Shown here: positions 42,883-51,872 of the stretch, piece by piece
How positions within the stretch are numbered: the first letter of the stretch is position 1
Layout: every line of letters starts with the position of its first letter
Made by a program: the position numbers and the translations under genes
NCBI RefSeq assembly: GCF_005845035.1
Contig: NZ_SPFO01000004.1
Coordinates: forward strand, 62,001 to 126,000
Direction: 5' to 3'
Origin: Collinsella aerofaciens
GTDB lineage: Bacteria; Actinomycetota; Coriobacteriia; Coriobacteriales; Coriobacteriaceae
DNA: 64,000 nucleotides
Notes under the pieces: model-generated
The model's database searches: none
What the model was told of the DNA's origin: nothing
What the model saw: the letters and a program-made list of their open reading frames with translations, nothing else

Positions 42883-44655
42883 ATGATTGAAACTGAGAAC
42901 AAGGTGTATGCCCGTCGCTGCGAGAGCCATGTCGAGGCCCTGCGCCGCGCCGTTCCGGGCTGCATCGAGAAGGTCGAGTGGCAGTGTGAGGACCAGCTGA
43001 CGATTACCGTTAAGCAGGACAAGCTGCCCGAGGCCGTCCACTACCTGTATTACGAGCGCTACGGCTGGATTCCCGTGATCATCGGCAACGACGAGCGCAG
43101 TCTGTGCGGCCGTTACGCCGTGTACTACGTCATCTCCATGGAGGGGGAGGACCCCGGCTGGGTGACCGTGCGCACCGAGGTCGATCCCGCCAAGATGACG
43201 TTCCCGTCCGTGACGCCGTTCGTCCCCGCCTGCGTGTGGGGCGAGCGCGAGCTGCGCGATATGTTCGGCCTGATTCCCGAGGGCCTTCCCGATCGTCGCC
43301 GCCTGGTGCTGCCCGATGACTGGCCCAGCGGCCTGTACCCGCTGCGCAAGGACTCCATGGACTACCGTTTCCGTCCCGCTCCCGCGAGCGACATGGAAAA
43401 CTACGAGTTCTTGGCCGATACCAAGGGCAAGGAGACGACGCTCGTCCCCATGGGCCCGCTGCACATTACCTCCGACGAGCCCGGCCACTTCCGCCTGTTC
43501 GTTGAGGGCGAGACGATTGTGGACGCTGACTACCGTCTGTTCTACGTGCACCGCGGTATGGAGAAGGTCGCCGAGACGCGCCTGAACTATGACGCCGTGA
43601 CGTTCCTCGCCGACCGCATCTGCGGCATCTGCGGCTGCGCCCACTCGGTGGCCTACGCCGAGGCCGTCGAGCGCGCCCAGGGCATTCATGTCCCGCCGCG
43701 CGCCCAGTACATCCGCGCCATCATGCTCGAGGTCGAGCGTCTGCACTCGCATCTGCTCAACATTGGCCTGGCGTCGCACTACACGGGCTTCGACTCCGGC
43801 TTCCAGCAGTTCTTCCGCGTCCGCGAGAAGTCCATGGATCTGGCCGAGAAGCTCTCCGGTCACCGCAAGACCTACGGTCTCAACGTGATCGGCGGCGTGC
43901 GTCGCGACATTTTGGCCGAGCAGAAGCTCTCCACGCTCACGACCATCCATCAGCTGCGCTCCGAGGTTCAGGAGCTCGTCGACGTCTTGCTCTCCACGCC
44001 CAACTTTATTGAGCGTACGAGTGGCATCGGCATTCTGGACCGCAAGATCGCACGCGACTTCTCGCCGGTCGGCCCGCTCATGCGTGGCTCGGGCTATGCC
44101 CGCGACGTGCGCTTTGACCATCCCTTCGACGGCTACGCCGATCCGGACGTCCAAAAGATGCACGCCGCTACGGCCGACACCTGCGATGCCTTCGGCCGTA
44201 CCGCCGTTCGCATCCAGGAGGTCTACGATTCGATCGACATGATCGAGACCATGCTCGAGAACTGCCCGTCGGGCCCCATCCTCACCACGGATTGGGAGTA
44301 CACCCCGCACAAGTACGCCATCGGCGCCACCGAGGCGCCGCGCGGCGAGGACGTGCACTGGGCTATGCTCGGCAACAACCAGAAGTGCTACCGCTGGCGC
44401 GCCAAGGCCGCCACGTACAGCAACTGGCCGGTCCTGCGCTATATGTTCCGCGGCAACACCGTGGGCGACGCGGCGCTGATCGTCGGTTCGCTCGACCCGT
44501 GCTACTCCTGCACCGACCGCGTGACGGTGACCGATGTCGCCGCCAAGCGCGACCACGTGCTCGACAAGGAGCAGTTCGAGAACGTATGGCGCGACAAGTC
44601 GCCGCTTGCGGGCGAGGGCACCATGGCCGCTCCGCTCGATGAGGAGGCGCTCTAA
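42883..44655 (+). CDS. hyfG: Hydrogenase-4 large catalytic subunit with fused NuoC-like domain
   Basis: The [NiFe]-site subunit, 590 residues. Residues ~1-165 form a NuoC (30 kDa)-like domain (GERELRDMFGLIPEG). The rest is the large subunit. Nickel-binding motif L1 is RICGICGCAHS (~residues 244-254) and L2 is DPCYSCTDR (~538-546). As in other group 4 hydrogenases the protein continues ~45 residues past L2. HycI-type proteases normally cut just after the L2 motif during maturation, which fits the hycI gene downstream. The gene is 3 bp after hyfF. Confidence 0.95.
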   Translation: MIETENKVYARRCESHVEALRRAVPGCIEKVEWQCEDQLTITVKQDKLPEAVHYLYYERYGWIPVIIGNDERSLCGRYAVYYVISMEGEDPGWVTVRTEVDPAKMTFPSVTPFVPACVWGERELRDMFGLIPEGLPDRRRLVLPDDWPSGLYPLRKDSMDYRFRPAPASDMENYEFLADTKGKETTLVPMGPLHITSDEPGHFRLFVEGETIVDADYRLFYVHRGMEKVAETRLNYDAVTFLADRICGICGCAHSVAYAEAVERAQGIHVPPRAQYIRAIMLEVERLHSHLLNIGLASHYTGFDSGFQQFFRVREKSMDLAEKLSGHRKTYGLNVIGGVRRDILAEQKLSTLTTIHQLRSEVQELVDVLLSTPNFIERTSGIGILDRKIARDFSPVGPLMRGSGYARDVRFDHPFDGYADPDVQKMHAATADTCDAFGRTAVRIQEVYDSIDMIETMLENCPSGPILTTDWEYTPHKYAIGATEAPRGEDVHWAMLGNNQKCYRWRAKAATYSNWPVLRYMFRGNTVGDAALIVGSLDPCYSCTDRVTVTDVAAKRDHVLDKEQFENVWRDKSPLAGEGTMAAPLDEEAL

Positions 44656-44656
44656 T

Positions 44657-45373
44657 ATGCTGAAGCTTTGGAAGGTTAACGCCAAGGCCGGCGATGCGAC
44701 GGTCAAGTACCCGTTTGCGCCGTTCCCCACCAACAAGGACATGCGCGGCAAGCCCGAGCACAACGCCGAGCTCTGCATCGCCTGCGGTGCCTGCGGCGTG
44801 GCGTGCCCGGCCGATGCCATCCGCATGGACACCGACCTTGCGGCCGATACCATCACCTGGTCGATCGACTACGGTCGCTGCATCTTCTGCGGCCGTTGCG
44901 AGGAAGCCTGCCCCATGGAGGCCATCAAGCTCACCGAGGAGTTTGAGCTGGCCGTCATGAGCAAGGACGACCTCACCAGCAAGAGCGTCTATACGCTCGA
45001 GCACTGCTCTCGTTGCGGCAAGCCGTTTGCCCCGCACAAGGAGATCGACTACGCCAAGCGCCTGCTGCAAAAGGCCGGCGGCATGGAGGCCGAGCAGGCC
45101 GCCCGCACCGTCGGTATGTGCCAGGAGTGCAAGCGCGAGCTCGACGCCCTGCGTGCCGCCTCGGCCGTAAAGACCGGCAACGCTGCTGGCATGGCTGCCA
45201 ACGAAACGCTTGCGTCCGGTGAGCCCCAGGGCCCCGGCATGGAGTATCTGGGCGGCCACGGCGTGAACCCGGAGTATATCGACCGCGAGCTCAACCCCGA
45301 TGCGCCCGAGATTCCCGCCGGTCCTGCACCGGTCGAGGGCATCATCATGGATTTTGAAACGAAGGAGGAGTAA
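44657..45373 (+). CDS. hyfH: Hydrogenase-4 ferredoxin-like subunit H (NuoI-like)
   Basis: A 238-residue 8Fe-8S protein connecting the electron input to the small subunit. Cluster motifs are CIACGACGVACPADA (~residues 40-54) and CIFCGRCEEACPMEA (~75-89). A further CSRCGKPF and CQECKR pair near 117 and 156 are as in HycF/HyfH. The C-terminal ~50 residues are longer than in E. coli HyfH. ATG 44657 is the first start after the hyfG stop and has GAGGAGG upstream inside hyfG. Confidence 0.92.
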   Translation: MLKLWKVNAKAGDATVKYPFAPFPTNKDMRGKPEHNAELCIACGACGVACPADAIRMDTDLAADTITWSIDYGRCIFCGRCEEACPMEAIKLTEEFELAVMSKDDLTSKSVYTLEHCSRCGKPFAPHKEIDYAKRLLQKAGGMEAEQAARTVGMCQECKRELDALRAASAVKTGNAAGMAANETLASGEPQGPGMEYLGGHGVNPEYIDRELNPDAPEIPAGPAPVEGIIMDFETKEE

Positions 45374-45375
45374 CC

Positions 45376-46158
45376 ATGGCCGAACCCACGCTTTTGCCCG
45401 AGCGGCTCCAGTACCGCCCGACCAAGATCGAGCTCGACGAGAGCATCGAGAAGGCCAAGGCGACCCTTCTTAAGAAGATCAAGCGCTCGGTGTACGTTTA
45501 CCGCGTTGACTGCGGCGGCTGCAACGGCTGCGAGATCGAGATCTTCGGTTCCATCACGCCCGTCTTCGACGTCGAACGCTTTGGCATCAAGGTCGTGCCC
45601 TCGCCCCGTCACGCCGATGTGCTGCTGTACACCGGCGCCGTGACGCGTGCCATGCGCATGCCGGCCCTGCGCGCCTTTGAGGCCGCACCCGATCCCAAGA
45701 TCGTGGTGTCCTATGGCGCGTGCGGCTGCACCGGCGGCATCTTCTACGACAACTACTGCGTCTGGGGCGGCACGGACAAGATTCTGCCGGTCGATGTCTA
45801 CATCCCCGGCTGCCCGCCCAGCCCCGCGCAGACCATCTACGGCTTCGCCATGGCACTTGGCCTGCTGGACCAAAAGCTCCATGCCGAGACCACGGTGGAG
45901 GCCGCCGGCGAGCAGGCCGATATTCTGCACCCCGGCGTGCCGTACAAGCTGCGCGTTGCCATCGAGCGCGAAGCTCGCGCCATGAGCGGCTATCGTTACG
46001 GCCGCGACCTGGCCAACGAGTTTATGGATACGCTCGAGGGCGCGCCCAAGGGCGATATTCGCGGTGCCATGGCGCTGCTCATCGACAAGCAGGATGATCC
46101 GCGCCGCGTCGAGGTGTACTCGGCGCTGCAGGATCTGGTGCTGGCCGGAGGCCGCTAG
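45376..46158 (+). CDS. hyfI: Hydrogenase-4 small subunit
   Basis: A 260-residue NuoB-like small subunit carrying the proximal [4Fe-4S] cluster. Ligand motifs are DCGGCNGCEIEI (~residues 44-55), GACGCTGGIFYD (~113-124) and PGCPPSP (~143-149). As in group 4 enzymes there is no Tat signal and the enzyme faces the cytoplasm. The ATG follows GGAGGAGTAACC. hycH begins at the next base after its stop. Confidence 0.94.
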   Translation: MAEPTLLPERLQYRPTKIELDESIEKAKATLLKKIKRSVYVYRVDCGGCNGCEIEIFGSITPVFDVERFGIKVVPSPRHADVLLYTGAVTRAMRMPALRAFEAAPDPKIVVSYGACGCTGGIFYDNYCVWGGTDKILPVDVYIPGCPPSPAQTIYGFAMALGLLDQKLHAETTVEAAGEQADILHPGVPYKLRVAIEREARAMSGYRYGRDLANEFMDTLEGAPKGDIRGAMALLIDKQDDPRRVEVYSALQDLVLAGGR

Positions 46159-46740
46159 ATGAAGCTCACGGACCGCTCTGGTTACTTTGCGGGCCCCGGC
46201 ATGCTCGGCGGCTCTTTTGGCGATGCCTCGCGCGCAAGCGACGAGGCCGCCGAGGGCGTCGCCGACCCCTGCCTGGGCCATACGCCCGACCAGGTGGTCT
46301 TCTACGAGCTCACGCGTAAGTTTGTGGAGACCGAGGAAGACGTTCCCCAGGAGGCCTGCGACGTGCTGTACTACACGCTCGCCGTGGGCCACCACACCGG
46401 CGTGCTCGACTGCTTTGAGCCGCGCCTGTCGGTGCCAGTGAACGTGTTCTATTCGCTCGTCGACGCGCTGCCGGAGGGGGAGGCCAAGACCAAGTTCGAG
46501 GCCATCCGCTCTTTTGGCGAGTGCCAGCTCGACAAGGCGGCGGTGCCGTCGCTGCTCGAGGCCTGCGACACGCTGCTCGACGAGCGCGGTTTTCGCGGTT
46601 CGGCCAAGGCCGGCATCTCGGTGTTCGATGACGACTTTGGCCTGCATGCCCAGCAGGTCGCGTTCTTAATGAAGTTTCGCGATCTGGTTGAGCGCGTGCG
46701 CGATGTGTCGGGCGTGTATCTGACGGGAAGGTTGCAATAA
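46159..46740 (+). CDS. hycH: Formate hydrogenlyase maturation protein, HycH-like
   Basis: A 193-residue protein of the HycH family, needed to assemble active hydrogenase-3 in E. coli. Its exact job is unknown. Family features are VVFYELTRKFVETEEDVPQEA near residue 43 and the central YYTLAVGHHTGVLDCFEP. It starts immediately after the hyfI stop and ends in TAATG overlap with hycI, so translation is coupled throughout. Confidence 0.82.
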   Translation: MKLTDRSGYFAGPGMLGGSFGDASRASDEAAEGVADPCLGHTPDQVVFYELTRKFVETEEDVPQEACDVLYYTLAVGHHTGVLDCFEPRLSVPVNVFYSLVDALPEGEAKTKFEAIRSFGECQLDKAAVPSLLEACDTLLDERGFRGSAKAGISVFDDDFGLHAQQVAFLMKFRDLVERVRDVSGVYLTGRLQ

Positions 46741-47243
46741 TGGGTCGCGTTGTGGATGGTCGTGTGAACGGCGCCCCGTTTGCGGGTATCGTGCTCACGG
46801 CGGGAAGCGTGCTGCGTGCCGACGATGCCGCCGGCCCCGTGCTCTCCAAAAAGATGGAGGACGCTCCGCTTGCCGGCTGGTACACCATCGATGGCGGTCA
46901 GACGCCCGAGGATGACATCATCGAGGTCAAGCGCGAGCGTCCGCCGCGCCTGGTTTTGGTCGATGCCGCCGACATGGCGCTGCCCGTCGGGTCCATCCGC
47001 TTGCTCGACAAGCGCGATGTGGCCCGTAAGTCGATGTTCACCACGCATTCGCTTCCCTTATCGATTCTGATCGAAGAGATTGAGCAATCGTGCGAAGATA
47101 TCGTCTTCATAGGGATTCAGCCGGGCGATACGGAGTTCTATAACCCCATGTCCCCGGAGGTCTTTGAGGCCGTCGACGCCGTGTACGACGCCGTGGCCGC
47201 CAACGACTTTTCCCACTTTGTCCGCTTGGGGCAGGAGCTGTAG
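46740..47243 (+). CDS. hycI: Hydrogenase maturation protease, HycI-like
   Basis: A 167-residue nickel-dependent endopeptidase that removes the C-terminal tail of HyfG after nickel insertion. Metal-site positions are visible: the acidic pair in SVLRADDAAGPV (~residues 24-35), Asp in LVLVDAADMALPVG (~75) and His in FTTHSLPLS (~99). The start ATG shares its A with the hycH stop. No hypABCDEF genes are in the window, so the other maturation factors must be elsewhere. Confidence 0.88.
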   Translation: MGRVVDGRVNGAPFAGIVLTAGSVLRADDAAGPVLSKKMEDAPLAGWYTIDGGQTPEDDIIEVKRERPPRLVLVDAADMALPVGSIRLLDKRDVARKSMFTTHSLPLSILIEEIEQSCEDIVFIGIQPGDTEFYNPMSPEVFEAVDAVYDAVAANDFSHFVRLGQEL

Positions 47244-47282
47244 CAGCGCTTGCCTCTGCTGAATAGGAAAGAAGTGATTGAC

Positions 47283-48122
47283 ATGGCAGATTCCAAGGTG
47301 GAGTACCCCGCTCCCGATTGCCTGGCGCCCGCCGCGATCGAGGCCAAGACCGAGACCGCCGGCGTGACCAAGGTTAACCTGCCGGTCGCTAAGGCCTTTC
47401 TGTTGGCAATGTTCGCCGGTGCGTTTATCGCCTTCGGTGGCCTGTTCTTTACGGTGTTTTTGAGCGACAGCACGCTGGGCTGGGGTGCCCAGCGCGTCGT
47501 GGGCGGCCTGTGCTTTTGCCTGGGCCTGGTGCTGGTGCTGGTGTGCGGCGCCGAGCTGTTTACCGGCAATTCGCTTATGGTCTGCTCGCTCAAGAGCAAA
47601 AAGATCACCTTGGTCCAGATGCTTAAGGCCTGGGTCGTCGTGTGGGTCGGCAATTTTGTCGGTGCTCTATTCATCGTCTTTTTGGTGTACATGGCCGGCA
47701 TTTACAAGCTCAACGGCGAGGCGGTCGCCAATTCCATGGTGAGCGTCGCCGCCGGCAAGGTGACGATCGACTGGGTGACGATCTTCTTCCGCGGCATCCT
47801 GTGCAACATCTTTGTGTGCCTGGCTGTTTGGATCGGTACCGCCGGCAAGACCGTGGTCGATAAGGTCGTGGGCATTTTGCTGCCCATCGCCGCCTTTGTG
47901 GCCTGCGGTTTTGAGCACTGCGTCGCCAACATGTACTTTTTGCCCATGGGCGCCGTGATGCATGCATGCGGCTACGGTGCCAAGGTCGCCGGCGCCGATG
48001 CGCTCAACGCTGCGGGCATTGCATTTAACCTGTCCGCCGCCACGCTGGGCAACATCGTGGGCGGCGCGGTTCTGGTCGCGCTCGGCTACTGGTTTATCTA
48101 TGCCAAGAAGTCCGAGGCGTAA
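47283..48122 (+). CDS. focA: Formate/nitrite transporter, FocA-like
   Basis: A 279-residue pentameric channel-type transporter, here most likely moving formate in or out of the cell to feed the hydrogenlyase. Six hydrophobic segments are visible, with the FNT signatures KAFLLAMFAGAFIAFGGLFF near residue 38 and CGAELFTGNSLMV near residue 95. GFEHCVANMYFLPMG near residue 215 contains the pore histidine region. AGGAAAGAAG precedes ATG 47283. It ends the formate hydrogenlyase operon before a strong terminator. Confidence 0.92.
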   Translation: MADSKVEYPAPDCLAPAAIEAKTETAGVTKVNLPVAKAFLLAMFAGAFIAFGGLFFTVFLSDSTLGWGAQRVVGGLCFCLGLVLVLVCGAELFTGNSLMVCSLKSKKITLVQMLKAWVVVWVGNFVGALFIVFLVYMAGIYKLNGEAVANSMVSVAAGKVTIDWVTIFFRGILCNIFVCLAVWIGTAGKTVVDKVVGILLPIAAFVACGFEHCVANMYFLPMGAVMHACGYGAKVAGADALNAAGIAFNLSAATLGNIVGGAVLVALGYWFIYAKKSEA

Positions 48123-48144
48123 GGTACCGTCTGTTTGACATTGG

Positions 48145-48180
48145 GCCTCCCGCGGGGCGTTGCCGTGCGGGGGGCTTTTT
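48145..48180 (+). terminator. Rho-independent terminator after focA
   Basis: GCCTCCCGC (48145-48153) pairs with GCGGGGGGC (48167-48175) with one G-T pair, followed by TTTTT. Confidence 0.88.
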
Positions 48181-48244
48181 GGGTCTGGCGTTCGTTGCCG
48201 GGCTGTTGGCCTGTTGTGTTTGGCTGGCGAAAGGGGTAATCGAG

Positions 48245-50362
48245 ATGGCATCTGCTGTGAAGCGTGACGGTCGCGCCGTGGTGACCACATGCGGGGGATG
48301 CTATGCCGATTGCGCCTTTGCGGCACGCGTTGAGGACGGTCACGTGGTGGCCGAGTTGCCGGTGCCGGGACATCCGTGCGCGGCGCGTGCCCTGTGCGCC
48401 CGCGGACGGCATCGCCTGGACATGCCGTTTGACGAGCGCGATCGCATTGTGCACCCCATGCGACGTCGCCAGGATGGCTCGGGGTTCGATGCGATTTCCT
48501 GGGACGAGGCGTTTGCTCAGATCGCCAAGCGTCTTTTGGGGATTGTTGACGAGCGCGGGCCTCGTGCGCTGGGCCTGACACTCGGCGTGCCCTCGTTCGA
48601 CCGTTACTGGGCGTATCGCTTTATGTACGCGCTAGGCTCGCCCAACGTGTACGGTGCCGACGGCGCCTGCGAGGTAAGCCGTCTCACCGGTTGGGAGCAC
48701 AGCCTGGGCTACAGCCCCGCCTCCGATCTGGCGCACACCGATTGCATCATGTATTTGGGGCGTTCTATCGTGGATTCCTCGACAATGGGAGCCGTCGATG
48801 CACTCAACGATGCGCGCCGGCGCGTGGCGAAGATCATTGTGGTTGACCCCCGGCGTAGCGGCTCGGCTGCGCTTGCCGACCGCTGGCTGCGTGTGCGTCC
48901 CGGATGCGATCTGGCGTTGCTGCTGGGCATCGCCCACGTGCTGATTGCCGAGGGCCTGTACGACCACGAGTTCGTTGCCCGCTATACCACGGGTTTTGAC
49001 GAGCTGGCGCAGGCGGCTGCTGTTTGGACGCCCGAGTGGGCCGAGTCGATGTGCGACGTGCCGGCCGCAGAGATTGTCGCCACGGCGCGCGATCTGGCTG
49101 CCGCCGCGCCTGCCGCCGTGGTGGATGCGGGCTTTCATGGTGGCATTGGTATCGCGTATGCCAATAGCACCCAGACCGCGCGTGCTATCTGCTTGGTCGA
49201 TGTGCTGTTGGGCTGCATCGGGCATGCGGGCGGCGCGCTCAATCCGCCCACGCCGCTTGTGTTGGGCGACCTCGATCCCGCACGCTTTGCGACGCCGCCG
49301 GTGCCGCGTGAGCCCAAGCTGGGGTCCGAGCGCTATCCACTGGTCGATCCGGTGCGCGGCCTGTGCACGACCATCGGTCAGTCGATTCTTGCCGGCGATT
49401 TGCGTGGGCTCATCGTCTATGCCAGTAACCCCGGTGCGGGCTATGGCAATGCGCAGGCTTGGTTGGACATCTTGCAGCAGCTCGACTTGCTCGTGACAAT
49501 TGATATTCGCTGGTCCGAGACGGCGCGCGCTTCCGACTTCGTGCTGCCCGACGTGACGTATCTTGAGGCCGACCGCGGCGTGGGTGTGGTCGTGGGCCGC
49601 AACGACGCGCGCGTTTTCTACCGCAACGCCGTGCTGCCCGTGCAGCATGACGATACGCGTCCCGGTCGGGAGATCTTTGCCGGGTTGGCGCAGGCGTGTG
49701 GCGCGGGCGAGTACTTCCGGTTTACGTCTGACGATCTGGCGGCTGCCCAGGTGGCGCCTTTTGGGATCAATCTGGACGAGCTCAAGGAGCGCGGCTGGGC
49801 CGACACGGGTGTTGCGTTGCCGTCGCGTACGGGCGATCCGGCGATTTTCTTGGATGGCGGCAAAATTGCGCTGGCAAGCGACGTATGGGAACGTGCCGGC
49901 CTGGGTCGTGTACCCAACTGGATCGCGCCCATGGTGGAGCCCGGTCCGGGGATGTTTCGCCTCATTAGCGGCAACCGTCCCTTTGAGTCGCACACTTCGC
50001 GCAGACTTGCTGCGGCGGGTGCTGCCGAGGCAGGTTCCGACTTGGACGCCGTGCAGATGAATGCCGACGTCGCCGAGCGCATGGGTATCGCCAACGGCGA
50101 GGTCGTCGAGCTGGTGAGCGACATGGGCCGCGACCGCGTACGCGTGGAGACCACGCCCTATCTGCATCCGGCGTGCATCTTTACGTCGGCGGCTCCGGGC
50201 GGGCGTTCGTTTGGCGCTGGCGCGGATGGCGCCCAGGCACTTGGCGTCGGCCCGCTCGACCACACGCCGCTGCGCTGGGATCCCATTACGGGAGCCGCGC
50301 TCACCCAGGAAAATGCCGTTCGCGTGGAAAAGATTGCTGCGCGCGGGGATAATGACGAGTAA
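48245..50362 (+). CDS. Molybdopterin oxidoreductase, DMSO-reductase family, orphan catalytic subunit
   Basis: A 705-residue Mo/W-bis-MGD enzyme. The N-terminal [4Fe-4S] motif is CGGCYADCAF…CARG (from about Cys17). The expected metal-ligand region is GADGACEVSRLTG, with cysteine rather than Sec. Later segments VVDPRRSGSA, GFHGGIGIAYANSTQ and GNRPFESHTS are typical of the family, near the thiosulfate/polysulfide reductase branch. No Tat signal is visible, so it is probably cytoplasmic. No iron-sulfur or membrane partner subunit is adjacent. The substrate is unknown. ATG 48245 follows GAAAGGGG. It lies between focA and selA. Confidence 0.82.
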   Translation: MASAVKRDGRAVVTTCGGCYADCAFAARVEDGHVVAELPVPGHPCAARALCARGRHRLDMPFDERDRIVHPMRRRQDGSGFDAISWDEAFAQIAKRLLGIVDERGPRALGLTLGVPSFDRYWAYRFMYALGSPNVYGADGACEVSRLTGWEHSLGYSPASDLAHTDCIMYLGRSIVDSSTMGAVDALNDARRRVAKIIVVDPRRSGSAALADRWLRVRPGCDLALLLGIAHVLIAEGLYDHEFVARYTTGFDELAQAAAVWTPEWAESMCDVPAAEIVATARDLAAAAPAAVVDAGFHGGIGIAYANSTQTARAICLVDVLLGCIGHAGGALNPPTPLVLGDLDPARFATPPVPREPKLGSERYPLVDPVRGLCTTIGQSILAGDLRGLIVYASNPGAGYGNAQAWLDILQQLDLLVTIDIRWSETARASDFVLPDVTYLEADRGVGVVVGRNDARVFYRNAVLPVQHDDTRPGREIFAGLAQACGAGEYFRFTSDDLAAAQVAPFGINLDELKERGWADTGVALPSRTGDPAIFLDGGKIALASDVWERAGLGRVPNWIAPMVEPGPGMFRLISGNRPFESHTSRRLAAAGAAEAGSDLDAVQMNADVAERMGIANGEVVELVSDMGRDRVRVETTPYLHPACIFTSAAPGGRSFGAGADGAQALGVGPLDHTPLRWDPITGAALTQENAVRVEKIAARGDNDE

Positions 50363-50414
50363 TTGACTCAGCTGATGCGTTCGACTGATTTACGTTTGTT
50401 TTGAAAGGCCGTAC

Positions 50415-51872
50415 ATGAGCGATAGCCAGAACATTTCCGATGAGGTGCGCGCCCGTCTGCGCGCCATTCCCTCCGTCAACGAGCTGCTCGCCGAGTGGCC
50501 AGTGGTGAAGGCGGCGGGGGAGACGTGTGATGCGGTAGTCCATGCCGCCGTCACGGCCGTGCTCGACGAGGAGCGCGCCGCCATTCGCGCCGGCGCCGCT
50601 CCGCGCTCTAAGCGCGAGCTGGCCTCGGCCATCGAGTGGCGTGCGCATCGCTCCGCGCTGCCGAGCCTGCGTCCCGCCGTCAACGCCACGGGTGTGGTTA
50701 TCCATACCAACTTGGGTCGCGCCCCGCTCGCGGAATCGGCCGCCAAGGCCGTGGCCGAGGTCGCGCGCGGCTACAGCACGCTCGAGTACAGTGTAGACAC
50801 CTGCTCGCGTGGGTCGCGCAAGGAACATGCCGCGCAGCTGATCCGCTCGCTTACCGGTGCCGAGGACGCGCTGGTCGTTAACAACAACGCCGCCGCTGTG
50901 CTGCTGGTGCTGGCGACCCATGCCGCAGGCAAGGAGGTCATCGTCAGCCGCGGCGAGCTTGTCGAGATCGGCGGCAGCTTCCGCATCCCCGATGTAATGG
51001 AGGCTTCGGGCGCCAAGCTCGTCGAGGTCGGAGCCACCAACCGCACGCACCTGGCAGATTATGAGCAAGCCATTACGCCCGATACGGCCATGATCCTCAA
51101 GGTCCATCCTTCCAACTATCGCATCGAGGGCTTTCACGAGGAAGTGGGCTCTCGGGAGCTTGCCGCCCTGGCCCACAAGCATGGTCTGCTGTTCTATGAG
51201 GACCAGGGTTCGGGCGCGCTTTTGCCCGATGACATCCTGGTGCGCGGCGGTGAGGAGCCCACGCCGGCTTCGGTCGCGGCAGGGCTCGATCTGGTGTCGT
51301 GCTCGGGCGATAAACTGCTCGGTGCAGCACAGGCGGGCATTATCATGGGCCGTCGCGATCTGGTCCAGGCCTGCGGCGCACATCCGCTCATGCGCGCTCT
51401 GCGTCCGGGCAAACTGGCTCTGTCGGCGCTCGAGGCCACGCTGCGTATCTACATGGATGGCGCCGATGTTGCCCATCGCGATATTCCGGTGCTCAGCATG
51501 CTTACGCTGCCGCAGGCTCATTTGGAGCGACGTGCCCGTAAGCTGCGTGATCGTATGGTCGCCGGGCTCGATAAGGCAGGTTGCCCGTGTGCCGTTGAGT
51601 TGGAGATTGTCGAGGAATCGTCGACCCCCGGTGGCGGCTCGCTGCCTACCGTGGAGCTGCCCACGATGTGCGTTGCCGTGCGTCTTGTTGACGAGCGCCT
51701 GACGGTCGACGCGCTCAAGCGCTCGCTTGTCCAGGACTTCGACACGCCGGTCGTCACGCGCACCTCGCACGACCGCATTCTGTTTGATGTGCGCACGCTC
51801 GTGGGCGACCGCGATATCGAGACGGCGGCATCGACGCTCGTCGCGTGCGTTGCCAAGGCGGCGCGCCGATGA
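50415..51872 (+). CDS. selA: L-seryl-tRNA(Sec) selenium transferase
   Basis: Converts Ser-tRNA(Sec) to Sec-tRNA(Sec) using selenophosphate and PLP. It has 485 residues, close to other bacterial SelA. Recognisable features are the N-terminal IPSVNELL, NATGVVIHTNLGRAPL (~residues 92-107), TLEYSVDTCSRGSR (~118-131) and the PLP lysine in CSGDKLLGAAQAG (~Lys299). GAAAGGCC precedes the ATG. Its stop overlaps the selB start (ATGA). Confidence 0.96.
   Translation: MSDSQNISDEVRARLRAIPSVNELLAEWPVVKAAGETCDAVVHAAVTAVLDEERAAIRAGAAPRSKRELASAIEWRAHRSALPSLRPAVNATGVVIHTNLGRAPLAESAAKAVAEVARGYSTLEYSVDTCSRGSRKEHAAQLIRSLTGAEDALVVNNNAAAVLLVLATHAAGKEVIVSRGELVEIGGSFRIPDVMEASGAKLVEVGATNRTHLADYEQAITPDTAMILKVHPSNYRIEGFHEEVGSRELAALAHKHGLLFYEDQGSGALLPDDILVRGGEEPTPASVAAGLDLVSCSGDKLLGAAQAGIIMGRRDLVQACGAHPLMRALRPGKLALSALEATLRIYMDGADVAHRDIPVLSMLTLPQAHLERRARKLRDRMVAGLDKAGCPCAVELEIVEESSTPGGGSLPTVELPTMCVAVRLVDERLTVDALKRSLVQDFDTPVVTRTSHDRILFDVRTLVGDRDIETAASTLVACVAKAARR

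Noticed and set aside
40729-44856. A 1375-codon open frame on the minus strand opposite hyfE-hyfF-hyfG
   Set aside because: It mirrors the codon phase of three well-supported plus-strand genes. Its product is low-complexity and rich in His, Arg, Gly and Asp, with no recognisable domain. High GC3 on the true strand removes stops from the opposite frame.
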